DNA of 64,000 bases from Vreelandella sedimenti (GTDB lineage Bacteria; Pseudomonadota; Gammaproteobacteria; Pseudomonadales; Halomonadaceae). A model generated the notes under the pieces. That model worked only from the letters and a program-made list of their open reading frames with translations. It had not been told where the DNA came from and did no database searches. The DNA lies in NCBI RefSeq assembly GCF_013416325.1, contig NZ_JACCGK010000006.1:219219-283218 (forward strand), in the 5' to 3' direction. Of the stretch, positions 53,771 to 61,555 are shown piece after piece. Position 1 is the stretch's first letter, and the number at the start of each line of letters is the position of its first letter. A program made the translations under genes and the position numbers.

Positions 53771-55539
53771 TGACCATGCTGCTTGCCCTGGCGCTACTTT
53801 GGCCGCTGGTCGTCATCGGTTGGACGCTATGGAGCGCCTACCGCGCTCCGGCTGCTTATCAGAGCTATTTTTCAGCACTATGGCTAAGCGCCGCTTGGCC
53901 AGCGCTGCTGCTAGCCTACGGCGGTGAAGCGCAGTGGACGATGGATGCCTGGATGCTGGGTGGTGAATGGGCGCTTAACTCGTTAAGTCGCCCCTGGCTT
54001 GCGTTTACCGCATTGCTCTGGGGGGTGGCAGCCATCCACGCAAGGGGCTATTTTGCGGCGGAACAGGCGAAGGCCCAGAAGGGTGATCAGGATACTCAGC
54101 GACGCCTGTTGCGCTTAGCGCTGCTTTGGCCGCTGACACTGCTCGGCAACGTATTACTGATTATTGCCCAGGATATCGCCAGTTTTTATCTAGGCTTTGC
54201 GCTGATGACCTTCGCCGCCTACGCCCTGGTGGTGCATAGCGGTACTGTGGAGGCACGGCTGGGGGCCAAGGCCTATTTGATGTTAGCCGTGGTGGGCGAA
54301 GGGCTCATTATAGGTGGCTTTCTATGGGCAGCCGGCGAAGCTGACACATTAACGCTGCAAGGTCTGCGTGAAGGCATTTTAGTCGCAGAGCAAGGCGCAT
54401 GGATGGCCGCCTTGTTGTGCTTGGGCTTTGGCGTGAAAGCAGGGGTTATTGGCTTACACGTATGGCTACCGTTAGCCCACCCGGTGGCACCGGCACCAGC
54501 CAGCGCGGTGCTTAGCGGGGCGATGATTAAGGCGGGGCTGCTGGGCTGGATCAGTGTGCTGCCGTTAGGTGATGAGCAGGTTTCAGTTTCCTTAGCCCAG
54601 TTTGGCAACATCATGTTAATGGCAGGGCTGGCGGCAGCCTTTGGCGCCGCGCTGTATGGCGTTTTTCAGCGCCACCCTAAAGCCGTTTTAGCCTACTCCA
54701 GTATCAGCCAGATGGGCATGATGACCTCACTGGTGGCCATGGGGTTAGTTGCGCCAGACGTATGGCCGCTGCTATGGCCAGGCTTAGTACTGTTTGCCGC
54801 CCATCACGCGCTGGCCAAAGGTTCACTGTTTATGGGCACCAGTATCAGTGAACATCTACCCCGTTGGCCGCTGCCGTTGGTCTGGGCTTTGCTGGCGCTG
54901 CCAGGTATCTCGCTGGCGGGCGCCATTGGGGCGGGCATGATCAGCAAGTGGGGGGTGAAGAGTCCGCTCTACGAAATGCATCATGAATCGTTAATCAAAC
55001 TACTCAGTTGGGCGGCTGTTGGCACGGCAGCTCTGGTAAGCGTTGCCCTATGGCGTCAGTGGCAGCAGCGCCATAAAGGAGGCAGTAACCGAGAGCAGTG
55101 GGGCGCCTGGTTAGTTGCCATAGCGGCAGCGCTGTTAACGCCATTTTGGCTCCCTCTTCCTGCTGGTAGTATCGAGATGCCGCCGTTTAAAGAGTGGTTG
55201 GGGATTATATGGCCATTCCCGGTAGGGGTTCTGTTCGCCGCGTTGGGCTGGCTATTAACGCGACCGCTTAAGGGTAAATCCCTCCCCGCTGGCGATCTAT
55301 GGTGGCTCTATGCGGGAATGTTCGGCGCTGCATTGGTGCCGATACGACTGTTTGGGCACTACTGCGCCGAGCTTAAAGCGGCGAGCGTGGCAAGCGCACA
55401 AAAAACTGAAGAGATGTTGATGGGCGATTTAACACGCCTGTTGTCGACGGAGTCCTGGTTGCGCCACCATGCCAGTGGGCTGATGATGTTGCTTGCCGTG
55501 CTGCTTGCGGCGCTAATGATGTGGGAAGGTCAGCGATGA
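53767..55539 (+). CDS. NuoL/MrpA/HyfB-like antiporter subunit (third of three), TM5 glutamate replaced
   Basis: A 590-residue Proton_antipo_M protein, longest of the set. ATG 53767 overlaps the upstream stop by four bases; the in-frame codon at 53731 is rejected. TM7 and TM8 lysines are kept (GFGVKAGVIGLHVWLPLAHP; GAMIKAGLLGW), and a TM12 lysine is in GMISKWGVKSP. In the TM5 motif the family W-E-L-M becomes F-A-L-M (FYLGFALMTFAAY), putting alanine at position 145 where the catalytic glutamate should be. A long C-terminal hydrophilic helix (YCAELKAASVASAQKTEEML) precedes the last membrane helix, reminiscent of the NuoL lateral helix. Confidence 0.85.
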   Translation: MMTMLLALALLWPLVVIGWTLWSAYRAPAAYQSYFSALWLSAAWPALLLAYGGEAQWTMDAWMLGGEWALNSLSRPWLAFTALLWGVAAIHARGYFAAEQAKAQKGDQDTQRRLLRLALLWPLTLLGNVLLIIAQDIASFYLGFALMTFAAYALVVHSGTVEARLGAKAYLMLAVVGEGLIIGGFLWAAGEADTLTLQGLREGILVAEQGAWMAALLCLGFGVKAGVIGLHVWLPLAHPVAPAPASAVLSGAMIKAGLLGWISVLPLGDEQVSVSLAQFGNIMLMAGLAAAFGAALYGVFQRHPKAVLAYSSISQMGMMTSLVAMGLVAPDVWPLLWPGLVLFAAHHALAKGSLFMGTSISEHLPRWPLPLVWALLALPGISLAGAIGAGMISKWGVKSPLYEMHHESLIKLLSWAAVGTAALVSVALWRQWQQRHKGGSNREQWGAWLVAIAAALLTPFWLPLPAGSIEMPPFKEWLGIIWPFPVGVLFAALGWLLTRPLKGKSLPAGDLWWLYAGMFGAALVPIRLFGHYCAELKAASVASAQKTEEMLMGDLTRLLSTESWLRHHASGLMMLLAVLLAALMMWEGQR

Positions 55540-55575
55540 GACGACTGTGTGGACTGTACTTGTCAGGAGCCTGCT

Positions 55576-56559
55576 ATGGGTAAGCTCCCGCGCGGTCGCC
55601 GTGCGCAGGTGCCCGGTGATATTCCCCAGCGGGGTTGGCACGATATCGCTTGGCGGGTAGTGCGCGCCGCTCGTCGTAACCGCCTTACCATGCTGGCCGC
55701 TGCTGTGGCTTTTTACGCATTGCTGGCGCTGTTTCCCACTATCGCGGCGGTCATTTCTCTCTGGGGATTACTGTTTGACCCTTATGAAGCCGGTCAGCAG
55801 TTGTATGAAATCAGCCGGTTCATGCCGCCGGATGCTGCCAAACTGATTGATCAGCAGGCTCAAAAGGTCGTGGAGAGTGCGGAATCGGGTAATTTTCTGG
55901 GTGCTTTAGCCGGGCTGCTGATTGCGATGTTTATCGCTTCCAAAGGGGTGGCAGTGCTGGTTATTGGCCTTAACGTGGTGTATGGGGAAACTGAAAAACG
56001 CAGCCTGTTACACCGTAGTACGGTATTGGTCGCGCTGACTTTTGGTTTGATTTTTATGACGCTGATCTCGCTAGCGTTTATCGCCATCGTACCGGTGGTG
56101 GTCAACTCCTTGGCGATTAACCCTCCGTTGGATCAAATCCTGCAATGGCTACGCTGGCCTGCACTGTTAGTGGTGATGAGCATGCTGATTGCGCTGCTCT
56201 ACCGCTACGCTCCTTATCGGCGCTCGGCTCAGTGGAATTGGTTAAGTTATGGCACCCTGCTGGCGACGGGGATGTGGCTGTTAGGTTCCGGTGGGCTTTC
56301 GCTCTACGTACGCTACTTCTCTACCTTTAGCGAGCTTTATGGCTCACTGGGGGCGGTGGTGGCGCTTATGATCTGGTTCTGGCTCTCCGCCTTTGTGGTG
56401 CTGTTTGGGGCGGAAGTCAACTGTGAGATGGAACGCCAAACCTTCACCGACACCACCATTGGCGAGGCGCGCCCGCTAGGTGAGCGCGAGGCGTTTGCCG
56501 CGGACACCATTGGTGCCCCCCGGCCGTGGAAGGACATTGAGGAGAGTAACGATACTTGA
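55576..56559 (+). CDS. YihY/UPF0761-family membrane protein
   Basis: A 327-residue inner-membrane protein with six hydrophobic segments, of the family once misnamed ribonuclease BN. ATG 55576 is used, with an AGGAG site eight bases upstream. The N-terminal RRNRLTMLAAAVAFYALLAL is the family opening; SKGVAVLVIGLNVVYG and GSLGAVVALMIWFWLSAFVV are conserved blocks, and the acidic FGAEVNCEMER follows the last helix. It sits 36 nt after the antiporter-like operon and could belong to it. Molecular function unknown; often linked to transport. Confidence 0.88.
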   Translation: MGKLPRGRRAQVPGDIPQRGWHDIAWRVVRAARRNRLTMLAAAVAFYALLALFPTIAAVISLWGLLFDPYEAGQQLYEISRFMPPDAAKLIDQQAQKVVESAESGNFLGALAGLLIAMFIASKGVAVLVIGLNVVYGETEKRSLLHRSTVLVALTFGLIFMTLISLAFIAIVPVVVNSLAINPPLDQILQWLRWPALLVVMSMLIALLYRYAPYRRSAQWNWLSYGTLLATGMWLLGSGGLSLYVRYFSTFSELYGSLGAVVALMIWFWLSAFVVLFGAEVNCEMERQTFTDTTIGEARPLGEREAFAADTIGAPRPWKDIEESNDT

Positions 56560-56572
56560 GGGCGGAGAAGCA

Positions 56573-56593
56573 CCTCCCACCAGCGGTGGGAGG
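56573..56593 (+). terminator. Hairpin terminator candidate after yihY
   Basis: CCTCCCACC and GGTGGGAGG form a perfect 9-bp stem with AGC loop. There is no T-run directly after it, but it lies 14 nt after the stop codon between convergent genes, a sensible place for termination. Confidence 0.6.
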
Positions 56594-56630
56594 CGGTTGG
56601 TTATAAAAAAGCAGGTTTAAAGAAGAAAGC

Positions 56631-58040
56631 TTAAAGCAGCTCTTCCGCCGCCAGGGCCAAGCGCGAGCGTTCAACGCTTTTCAGCGTAATATGCCCGGCA
56701 TGGGGCCAATCACGGAAGCGCTCCACCACTGCGGCCATACCGCAGGTGTTGGCGGTGAGGTAGGGAGTGTCAATCTGCCCGACATTGCCCAGGCAGACGA
56801 TTTTGGTATTGCGCCCCGCCCGTGTTACTAGCGATTTAAGCTGTTTGGGGGTGAAGTTTTGCGCCTCATCAATGATTAGAAAGGTGTCGTTTAGAGTGCG
56901 TCCGCGCATAAAGCTCGGCGAACGGATCTGTACCCGTGAGCCAATTAGCTGCCGCGTGGCACCGTTATCCCAACTGGTTTCGCCCTCCTCGTTGCGCAGC
57001 AGGTTATCCATATTGTCGTGGAAGGCACCCATCCACGGTGACATCTTCTCCTCTTCGGTGCCGGGTAGAAAGCCAATGTCTTCCCCCATGGGGATCGGCG
57101 CGCGGGTAAATACAATACGCTCAAATAGCTTGGCATCCAGAGTCTGTTGAAAGGCGGCGGCCAGGGTCATAAAGGTCTTACCCGTACCGGCATTACCCGC
57201 AATGGTGACCAGGTCAATATCGGGATCCATGAGTAGGTTTAGCGTGAAGTTTTGCCGGCTGTCGTGGGCGTGAACGCCCCACACGCCCGAGTGATGGCGG
57301 TAGTTAGTCAGCAGTTGAAGGCGTGCCGAAGAGGGCCCCAGTTCACGAACGATCGCTTCGAACTCCGCCCCGTTTTCGCTATCCGAGACCAGCATGCCCA
57401 CGTGCCAGTGGCGGGGCATAGTGCCGGTGAGTTGGTAGAAAGTGTGGTGGTCGAGTCGTTCCACCGTGACATCTACATTCAACGCTTCCCACAGTGAAGC
57501 GCCATGCTGGCCGGCGGAGGCGTAGACCTGGGCGCCCTCAATCATGGCGTCGCTGTCGGAGAAGGCGCGGTCGTTGAGGTAATCCTCAACGGGCACTTTC
57601 AGCGCGGCGGCTTTAACGCGGAGGTTGATATCTTTGGTAATCAGAATGACCGAGGCGTCGGGACGTTCTTCGCGAAGGCGGCAGGTCTCCGCCAGTATGC
57701 GGTTATCGGGGCTATCGTCGAGGGCGTCAAAGAGCTTTAAATCGTTGTAGCATAAAAAGTGTAGGCGTCCTGTGTCGCCGCTGATACGGGGAATCGGAAT
57801 ACCGCGTTGGATCTCATCAAAGGTGACTTGGCTGGTAAGGTCAGAGAGCGTACGGCTGATTTGGCGAGCCGTGCGGGCAATTTCACGTACACCATTTTTG
57901 TGCTTATCAAGTTCCTCCAGGACGGTCATGGGAATAACAACGTCGTGCTCATCGAAGTGGTAGAGCGCGGTGGGGTCATGAATGAGGACATTGGTGTCCA
58001 ACACATACAGCCGAGTGGCTTTCTTATCGAGTCGTACCAT
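56631..58040 (-). CDS. PhoH2-type protein (PIN domain fused to PhoH ATPase)
   Basis: A 469-residue protein with an N-terminal PIN RNase domain and a C-terminal PhoH-type helicase/ATPase. The start ATG 58040 (MVRLDKK) has an AAGGAGT site ten bases upstream. PIN acidic residues are in YVLDTNVLIHDP and TVLEELDKHK, with DINLRVKA and later aspartates near residue 130. The PhoH part has Walker A IAGNAGTGKTFMTLAAAF (about 265-282) and Walker B TFLIIDEAQNFTPKQLKSLV. Proteins of this type act on RNA with ATP-driven unwinding. Monocistronic and convergent with yihY. Confidence 0.93.
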   Translation of the reverse strand: MVRLDKKATRLYVLDTNVLIHDPTALYHFDEHDVVIPMTVLEELDKHKNGVREIARTARQISRTLSDLTSQVTFDEIQRGIPIPRISGDTGRLHFLCYNDLKLFDALDDSPDNRILAETCRLREERPDASVILITKDINLRVKAAALKVPVEDYLNDRAFSDSDAMIEGAQVYASAGQHGASLWEALNVDVTVERLDHHTFYQLTGTMPRHWHVGMLVSDSENGAEFEAIVRELGPSSARLQLLTNYRHHSGVWGVHAHDSRQNFTLNLLMDPDIDLVTIAGNAGTGKTFMTLAAAFQQTLDAKLFERIVFTRAPIPMGEDIGFLPGTEEEKMSPWMGAFHDNMDNLLRNEEGETSWDNGATRQLIGSRVQIRSPSFMRGRTLNDTFLIIDEAQNFTPKQLKSLVTRAGRNTKIVCLGNVGQIDTPYLTANTCGMAAVVERFRDWPHAGHITLKSVERSRLALAAEELL

Positions 58041-58257
58041 CGTTGGAATCACTCCTTGGTTGACGGCAACATCGACACTGGCAGGTGCGTATTACGCCCA
58101 GATGACACTTGCCAGTGTTCCTCACGTGGCGTGTCCTGGCGGCTCCTTATTTAGCTCTTTGTAATAGCGTGGAAGGCTTTGGTGTTTTTTTCCATAAAAA
58201 AGATTTCAACGATATGTCAGCAAGCCCTGGGTGTTAGCTTGGTATTCGCCCGGAGTC

Positions 58258-59127
58258 TCAGTTCTGGGAAGCTAAGAAGTGCGCCACCTTGTTTAATAAG
58301 GCGGTGGCCACCACGCCGCGGTTATCGCTCTCCACATAGCGGTAATAGTGGCTATCTAGCACTAGATCGTGATTTAGCGTGCAGAGCGTGCCAGCCTCTA
58401 GGGCGCCTTTAACCAGCGGGTAAGGCAGCAGCGCCCAGCCGGTCGCGTTGATGACGGCGTCGCGGATTACCTCAAACATGGTTAAACCCAGATAATTACC
58501 TGAAAACAGCGCCTCGCTTATCAGCTTATCATCCTGTACGTGGGTCAAACACACTTGGGTGTACTGGGCCAAGTCGTCGCGGTTAACGCTAGGGAGGCGA
58601 CTTAAAGGGTGGTGGGGCGCTGCCACTAAACGCATGCTGACGGGAGCAAGGTTGGCCGCATTGGCATCAATGCCTTCAGCGGTATACAGACCGAAGGCAA
58701 TATCCACCGTTTGGCGCTGCACAAACTGGGTGTGTTCCTGGGGTGGCACTAGGTACACCGAAATCGCGGTTAGCGGAAACTGCTGTTTTAAATCGTGCAT
58801 TACCTGACGCCAAAACACCTCGGGCAGGGCGTCATCACGGGCGATGCCGAGCTGGCTTTCAACGCCCTGCAAATGCTGGTGGCAGTGTTTTTTGATTCGG
58901 CTAGCGCTGGTCAGCAGGCGGTAGCAGTCGGGAAGCACGCTATCGCCCACGGCGGTAAGCGTTAGGCTATTGCCCGAACGCTCAAATAGCGCCACGCCCA
59001 GGCTATCCTCAAGCGCATTGACGGCGGCACTCAGTGTGCTCCGTTTAAGGCCGGTATGTCTTGCTGCGGCGGCAAAGGAGCCATGCTCGGTGACATCAAT
59101 AAAGGCCTGTACTTGTTCTGCACGCAT
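58258..59127 (-). CDS. LysR-family regulator
   Basis: A 289-residue regulator. The HTH is GSFAAAARHTGLKRSTLSAA (about 16-35), NALEDSLGVALFERSGNSLT follows, and the effector domain starts near residue 90. It is divergent from a CDF-family transporter gene with 115 nt between starts, which contain a good LysR-type dyad, so it probably regulates that gene and itself. Effector unknown. Confidence 0.9.
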   Translation of the reverse strand: MRAEQVQAFIDVTEHGSFAAAARHTGLKRSTLSAAVNALEDSLGVALFERSGNSLTLTAVGDSVLPDCYRLLTSASRIKKHCHQHLQGVESQLGIARDDALPEVFWRQVMHDLKQQFPLTAISVYLVPPQEHTQFVQRQTVDIAFGLYTAEGIDANAANLAPVSMRLVAAPHHPLSRLPSVNRDDLAQYTQVCLTHVQDDKLISEALFSGNYLGLTMFEVIRDAVINATGWALLPYPLVKGALEAGTLCTLNHDLVLDSHYYRYVESDNRGVVATALLNKVAHFLASQN

Positions 59128-59201
59128 AGTCGCCTCGTTTAACGCTTTTAGCGCCAGTTAATTTGGCGCTGAGCGATTCGTGATTGTCATAACTCTTCTC
59201 T

Positions 59202-59225
59202 ATTATGGCGCATAATTCGCCTAAT
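59202..59225. promoter_or_regulatory. LysR-type operator dyad
   Basis: ATTATGGCG and CGCCTAAT flank CATAATT; apart from one extra T in the left arm they are inverted. A wider inverted pair ATAACTC (59189-59195) and GAGTTAT (59232-59238) surrounds it. It lies in the short gap between the divergent LysR and CDF genes, the expected place for a regulator site. Confidence 0.5.
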
Positions 59226-59242
59226 GTTATGGAGTTATCCGC

Positions 59243-60109
59243 GTGTCCCCCTTTGTTGCCGAGCGCCGTGCGCTAAGATTTTCAGCCATTTCAGCTAGCC
59301 TATTTGCGTTTACCGGGCTTGCGCTAGGGCTGACCAGCGGTTCCATAACGATTCTTTTTGACAGCGGCTACTCGCTGCTGAGCCTTGTGCTGGCATCGTT
59401 GTCTCTGTTTGCACTTCAGCAGGCGCGTAAACCTGCGGATGATCACTACCCTTTTGGGCGGCTGACGGTAGAGCCGCTTGCAGTGCTGCTCAAAGGCGTA
59501 GTGATCGCGATGGTGTGTATCGTGTCATTGGTTTCCGCGCTATGGAGCCTGCTCGATGGGGGGCGGTTGGTCACGTTGGATTTGGCGCTGATGTTTGGCG
59601 TGGTCAACGTCACGGGTTGTTTATTAACCTGGTGGTGGCTGGCGCGCTACGCCCGTGTAGCGCGCTCTTCGCTGTTGGACGCCGAGCTACGTCAGTGGCA
59701 GATGGATACCTGGCTGAGTGCCGCTGTCATGTTGGGGTTTGGACTTACCTGGCTGTTAACCCAGTCGCCCTGGGCCAGCTATGCGCGCTTTGCTGACCCG
59801 GTGATGGTGCTGATTATCGCGGGTTACTTCTTACCCATGCCGATTCGCATGGTGAAGGGAGCACTGCGTGAGCTGATGTTCGGCGGCTCATGCAGCAGCG
59901 TGCGACGCGATGTGGTGGAGGATGTCGCCGATTTTGATGTCACCGCCGACGATGTGCGACTGGCCCAGGTGGGCAGCTTTTTAATGGTCGATATCCAGCT
60001 CGACAAGCAGCAGTTCGACGACGCTCAAGAGATTGTAGAGAGCGTAGAGAAGCGCTGTAAACGGCTAAACCTGCGCCCTATTACCAGTCTTACCTTAGTC
60101 GCTGGCTGA
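59243..60109 (+). CDS. Cation diffusion facilitator (CDF) family transporter
   Basis: A 288-residue protein with five to six hydrophobic helices and a C-terminal cytoplasmic ferredoxin-like domain (from about residue 215). GTG 59243 is the start, preceded by GGAG. CDF hallmarks are SGSITILFDSGYSLLSLVLA (TM2) with the metal-site aspartate, HYPFGRLTVEPLAVLLKG, and the TM5 aspartate in QWQMDTWLSAAV. The usual second site residues (HxxxD) are altered to Asp/Gln-containing ones, so metal choice is uncertain. Such proteins export zinc, iron or manganese. Divergent from a LysR gene. Confidence 0.87.
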   Translation: MSPFVAERRALRFSAISASLFAFTGLALGLTSGSITILFDSGYSLLSLVLASLSLFALQQARKPADDHYPFGRLTVEPLAVLLKGVVIAMVCIVSLVSALWSLLDGGRLVTLDLALMFGVVNVTGCLLTWWWLARYARVARSSLLDAELRQWQMDTWLSAAVMLGFGLTWLLTQSPWASYARFADPVMVLIIAGYFLPMPIRMVKGALRELMFGGSCSSVRRDVVEDVADFDVTADDVRLAQVGSFLMVDIQLDKQQFDDAQEIVESVEKRCKRLNLRPITSLTLVAG

Positions 60110-60210
60110 GGCGGGTGAAAAAAGATTGACGTTCTGTTAGTGGCAGTGCTATTTAGCGCTACCGACAATAGGTGTCGGCTTAATAGTGCTACGTTGAGGG
60201 TTGTAAAAAC

Positions 60211-60483
60211 ATGCCACTGCGCCGCTGTTTACCCGTACTGCTACTGACCGCACTGGTCGCTGGCTGTGCAAGTTCTACCATTGCGCCAAGTTATACCACC
60301 GACAATCCTGATGTTATGCGGATTGGCGGCGAGCGCCCGGCTAACCGCGATGCAAGCGTTGAAAGCGCCGGATCGTTCTGTCTGGAAACCGCCGAACGCT
60401 GGAGTGAGCACGGCCGTACACCGGATGGCCAAACGTTATGGGCAAAAGACACCCTGCGTAAAGTGGTGCCTTGCAAGCAGTAG
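60211..60483 (+). CDS. Small hypothetical lipoprotein
   Basis: A 90-residue protein with a type II signal peptide: RRCLPVLLLTALVAGCASS, lipobox LVAGC, mature Cys at about residue 19. The mature part is 70 residues, hydrophilic, with two further cysteines (SFCLETAERW and VVPCKQ) that may form a disulfide. I do not recognise a domain. Following Asp is absent after the lipid cysteine (Ala-Ser), which favours outer-membrane sorting. A strong terminator follows. Confidence 0.8.
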   Translation: MPLRRCLPVLLLTALVAGCASSTIAPSYTTDNPDVMRIGGERPANRDASVESAGSFCLETAERWSEHGRTPDGQTLWAKDTLRKVVPCKQ

Positions 60484-60497
60484 TCGTTAGCAAAACC

Positions 60498-60529
60498 AAA
60501 ACCGCCAGCTTCGATAAGCTGGCGGTTTT
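60498..60529. terminator. Bidirectional intrinsic terminator
   Basis: AAAACCGCCAGCTT and AAGCTGGCGGTTTT make a perfect 14-bp stem with CGAT loop; A- and T-runs at the ends serve both the lipoprotein gene and the convergent DUF3008 gene. Confidence 0.93.
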
Positions 60530-60546
60530 ATACGCAAAGAGGATAG

Positions 60547-60732
60547 TTAATCCTGTTTCTTTTCCGGTTTGCCTTTGCGCTTTGTACTCGCGAAATCTTC
60601 TAGCTCCTTCTCGCTCATGGAGTCATACATCTCTTTAGACGAACCATAAAGTTCACTGGGCTTGGTTTCTCCGCGCTTAGCGGATAGTGCCGCGCCCGCC
60701 GCTTTCTGTTGCGCTTTGGAGGTTGCTGGCAT
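60547..60732 (-). CDS. DUF3008-family small protein
   Basis: A 61-residue, highly charged, lysine-rich protein. ATG 60732 (MPATSKAQQKAAGAALSAKR) has an AAGGAG site seven bases upstream and is the family start; the frame can be read further upstream to 60804 but without support. The C-terminal half reads YDSMSEKELEDFASTKRKGK. Function unknown; the composition suggests a cytoplasmic, partly disordered protein. Confidence 0.88.
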   Translation of the reverse strand: MPATSKAQQKAAGAALSAKRGETKPSELYGSSKEMYDSMSEKELEDFASTKRKGKPEKKQD

Positions 60733-60952
60733 TGTTGAACTCCTTTCATTTAGCTTCCGTTTACCTACTGCACTATTGAGCATTGCATTTTTAAGCATAG
60801 TCACTGGTGCTCAGCTTTCCAGAAGCATCAATCAAACCTTCTACATGTGCCAATCAGTTGACTTCCATTTGCCTGTCGCGTTATTAACCTACCGGTCGAA
60901 GTGTGCCACTCAGTAACGTCATCGTATCAATGCTGTTAACGAAGAGAACGCC

Positions 60953-61420
60953 ATGACACCGGCTATCAATAGTGCAAAGCATGCAGGCATTGCTTTTCAA
61001 ATCCATGATTACGATCACGACGCCACCGCGCACTCCTATGGATTGGAGGCGGCGGAAAAACTGGGCGTCGCGGTGGAGCAGGTTTTTAAAACCTTAGTGG
61101 TGAAGCTGGATGGCAAACAGCTGGCAGTAGGCATTGTGCCGGTCAATGGGCAACTGGGGTTAAAGCAGATCGCCAAAGCCGCTGGCGCGAAGAAAGCGAC
61201 CATGGCTGAACCGTCGGAAGTCGAGCGCACAACCGGCTATGTGCTGGGCGGTGTTAGCCCGTTGGGTCAGAAAAAGCGCTTGGCCACCTTTATTGATCAC
61301 TCTGCCGAAAGCTTTGCCAGTATCTATGTAAGCGCCGGGCGTCGTGGACTTGAAATCGAGCTGGCCCCGGGGGATTTAGCCACGCTGAGTCAGGCTACCT
61401 TTGTACCCCTGGCCACCTGA
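60953..61420 (+). CDS. ybaK: Cys-tRNA(Pro)/Cys-tRNA(Cys) deacylase YbaK
   Basis: A 155-residue trans-editing enzyme that hydrolyses mischarged Cys-tRNA(Pro). Visible family elements: YDHDATAHSYGLEAAEKLGV, the lysine-containing VFKTLVVKLDGKQLAVGIVP with active-site K, LKQIAKAAGAKKATMAEPSE, and GYVLGGVSPLGQKKRLATFI. Length and order match E. coli YbaK. Single gene between DUF3008 and dbpA. Confidence 0.94.
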   Translation: MTPAINSAKHAGIAFQIHDYDHDATAHSYGLEAAEKLGVAVEQVFKTLVVKLDGKQLAVGIVPVNGQLGLKQIAKAAGAKKATMAEPSEVERTTGYVLGGVSPLGQKKRLATFIDHSAESFASIYVSAGRRGLEIELAPGDLATLSQATFVPLAT

Positions 61421-61555
61421 TGTCGATGTGATGGCGGCGCAGCCCGGGGCACTTTCTGGTATGGTGCGGTAATATTTGCGTGTGTCGTTTGTCTTGTAGG
61501 CAGCGAGCGCTGTTTTCCGATGGCCACCTACCTGTGGCCCAAGTAAGGTAATATC

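Noticed and set aside
50083..55539. Ordinary Mrp Na+/H+ antiporter or complex I operon
   Set aside because: No MrpE/F/G, no NuoA-I and three large antiporter-like subunits in place of two or scattered ones; the gene order does not fit either system.
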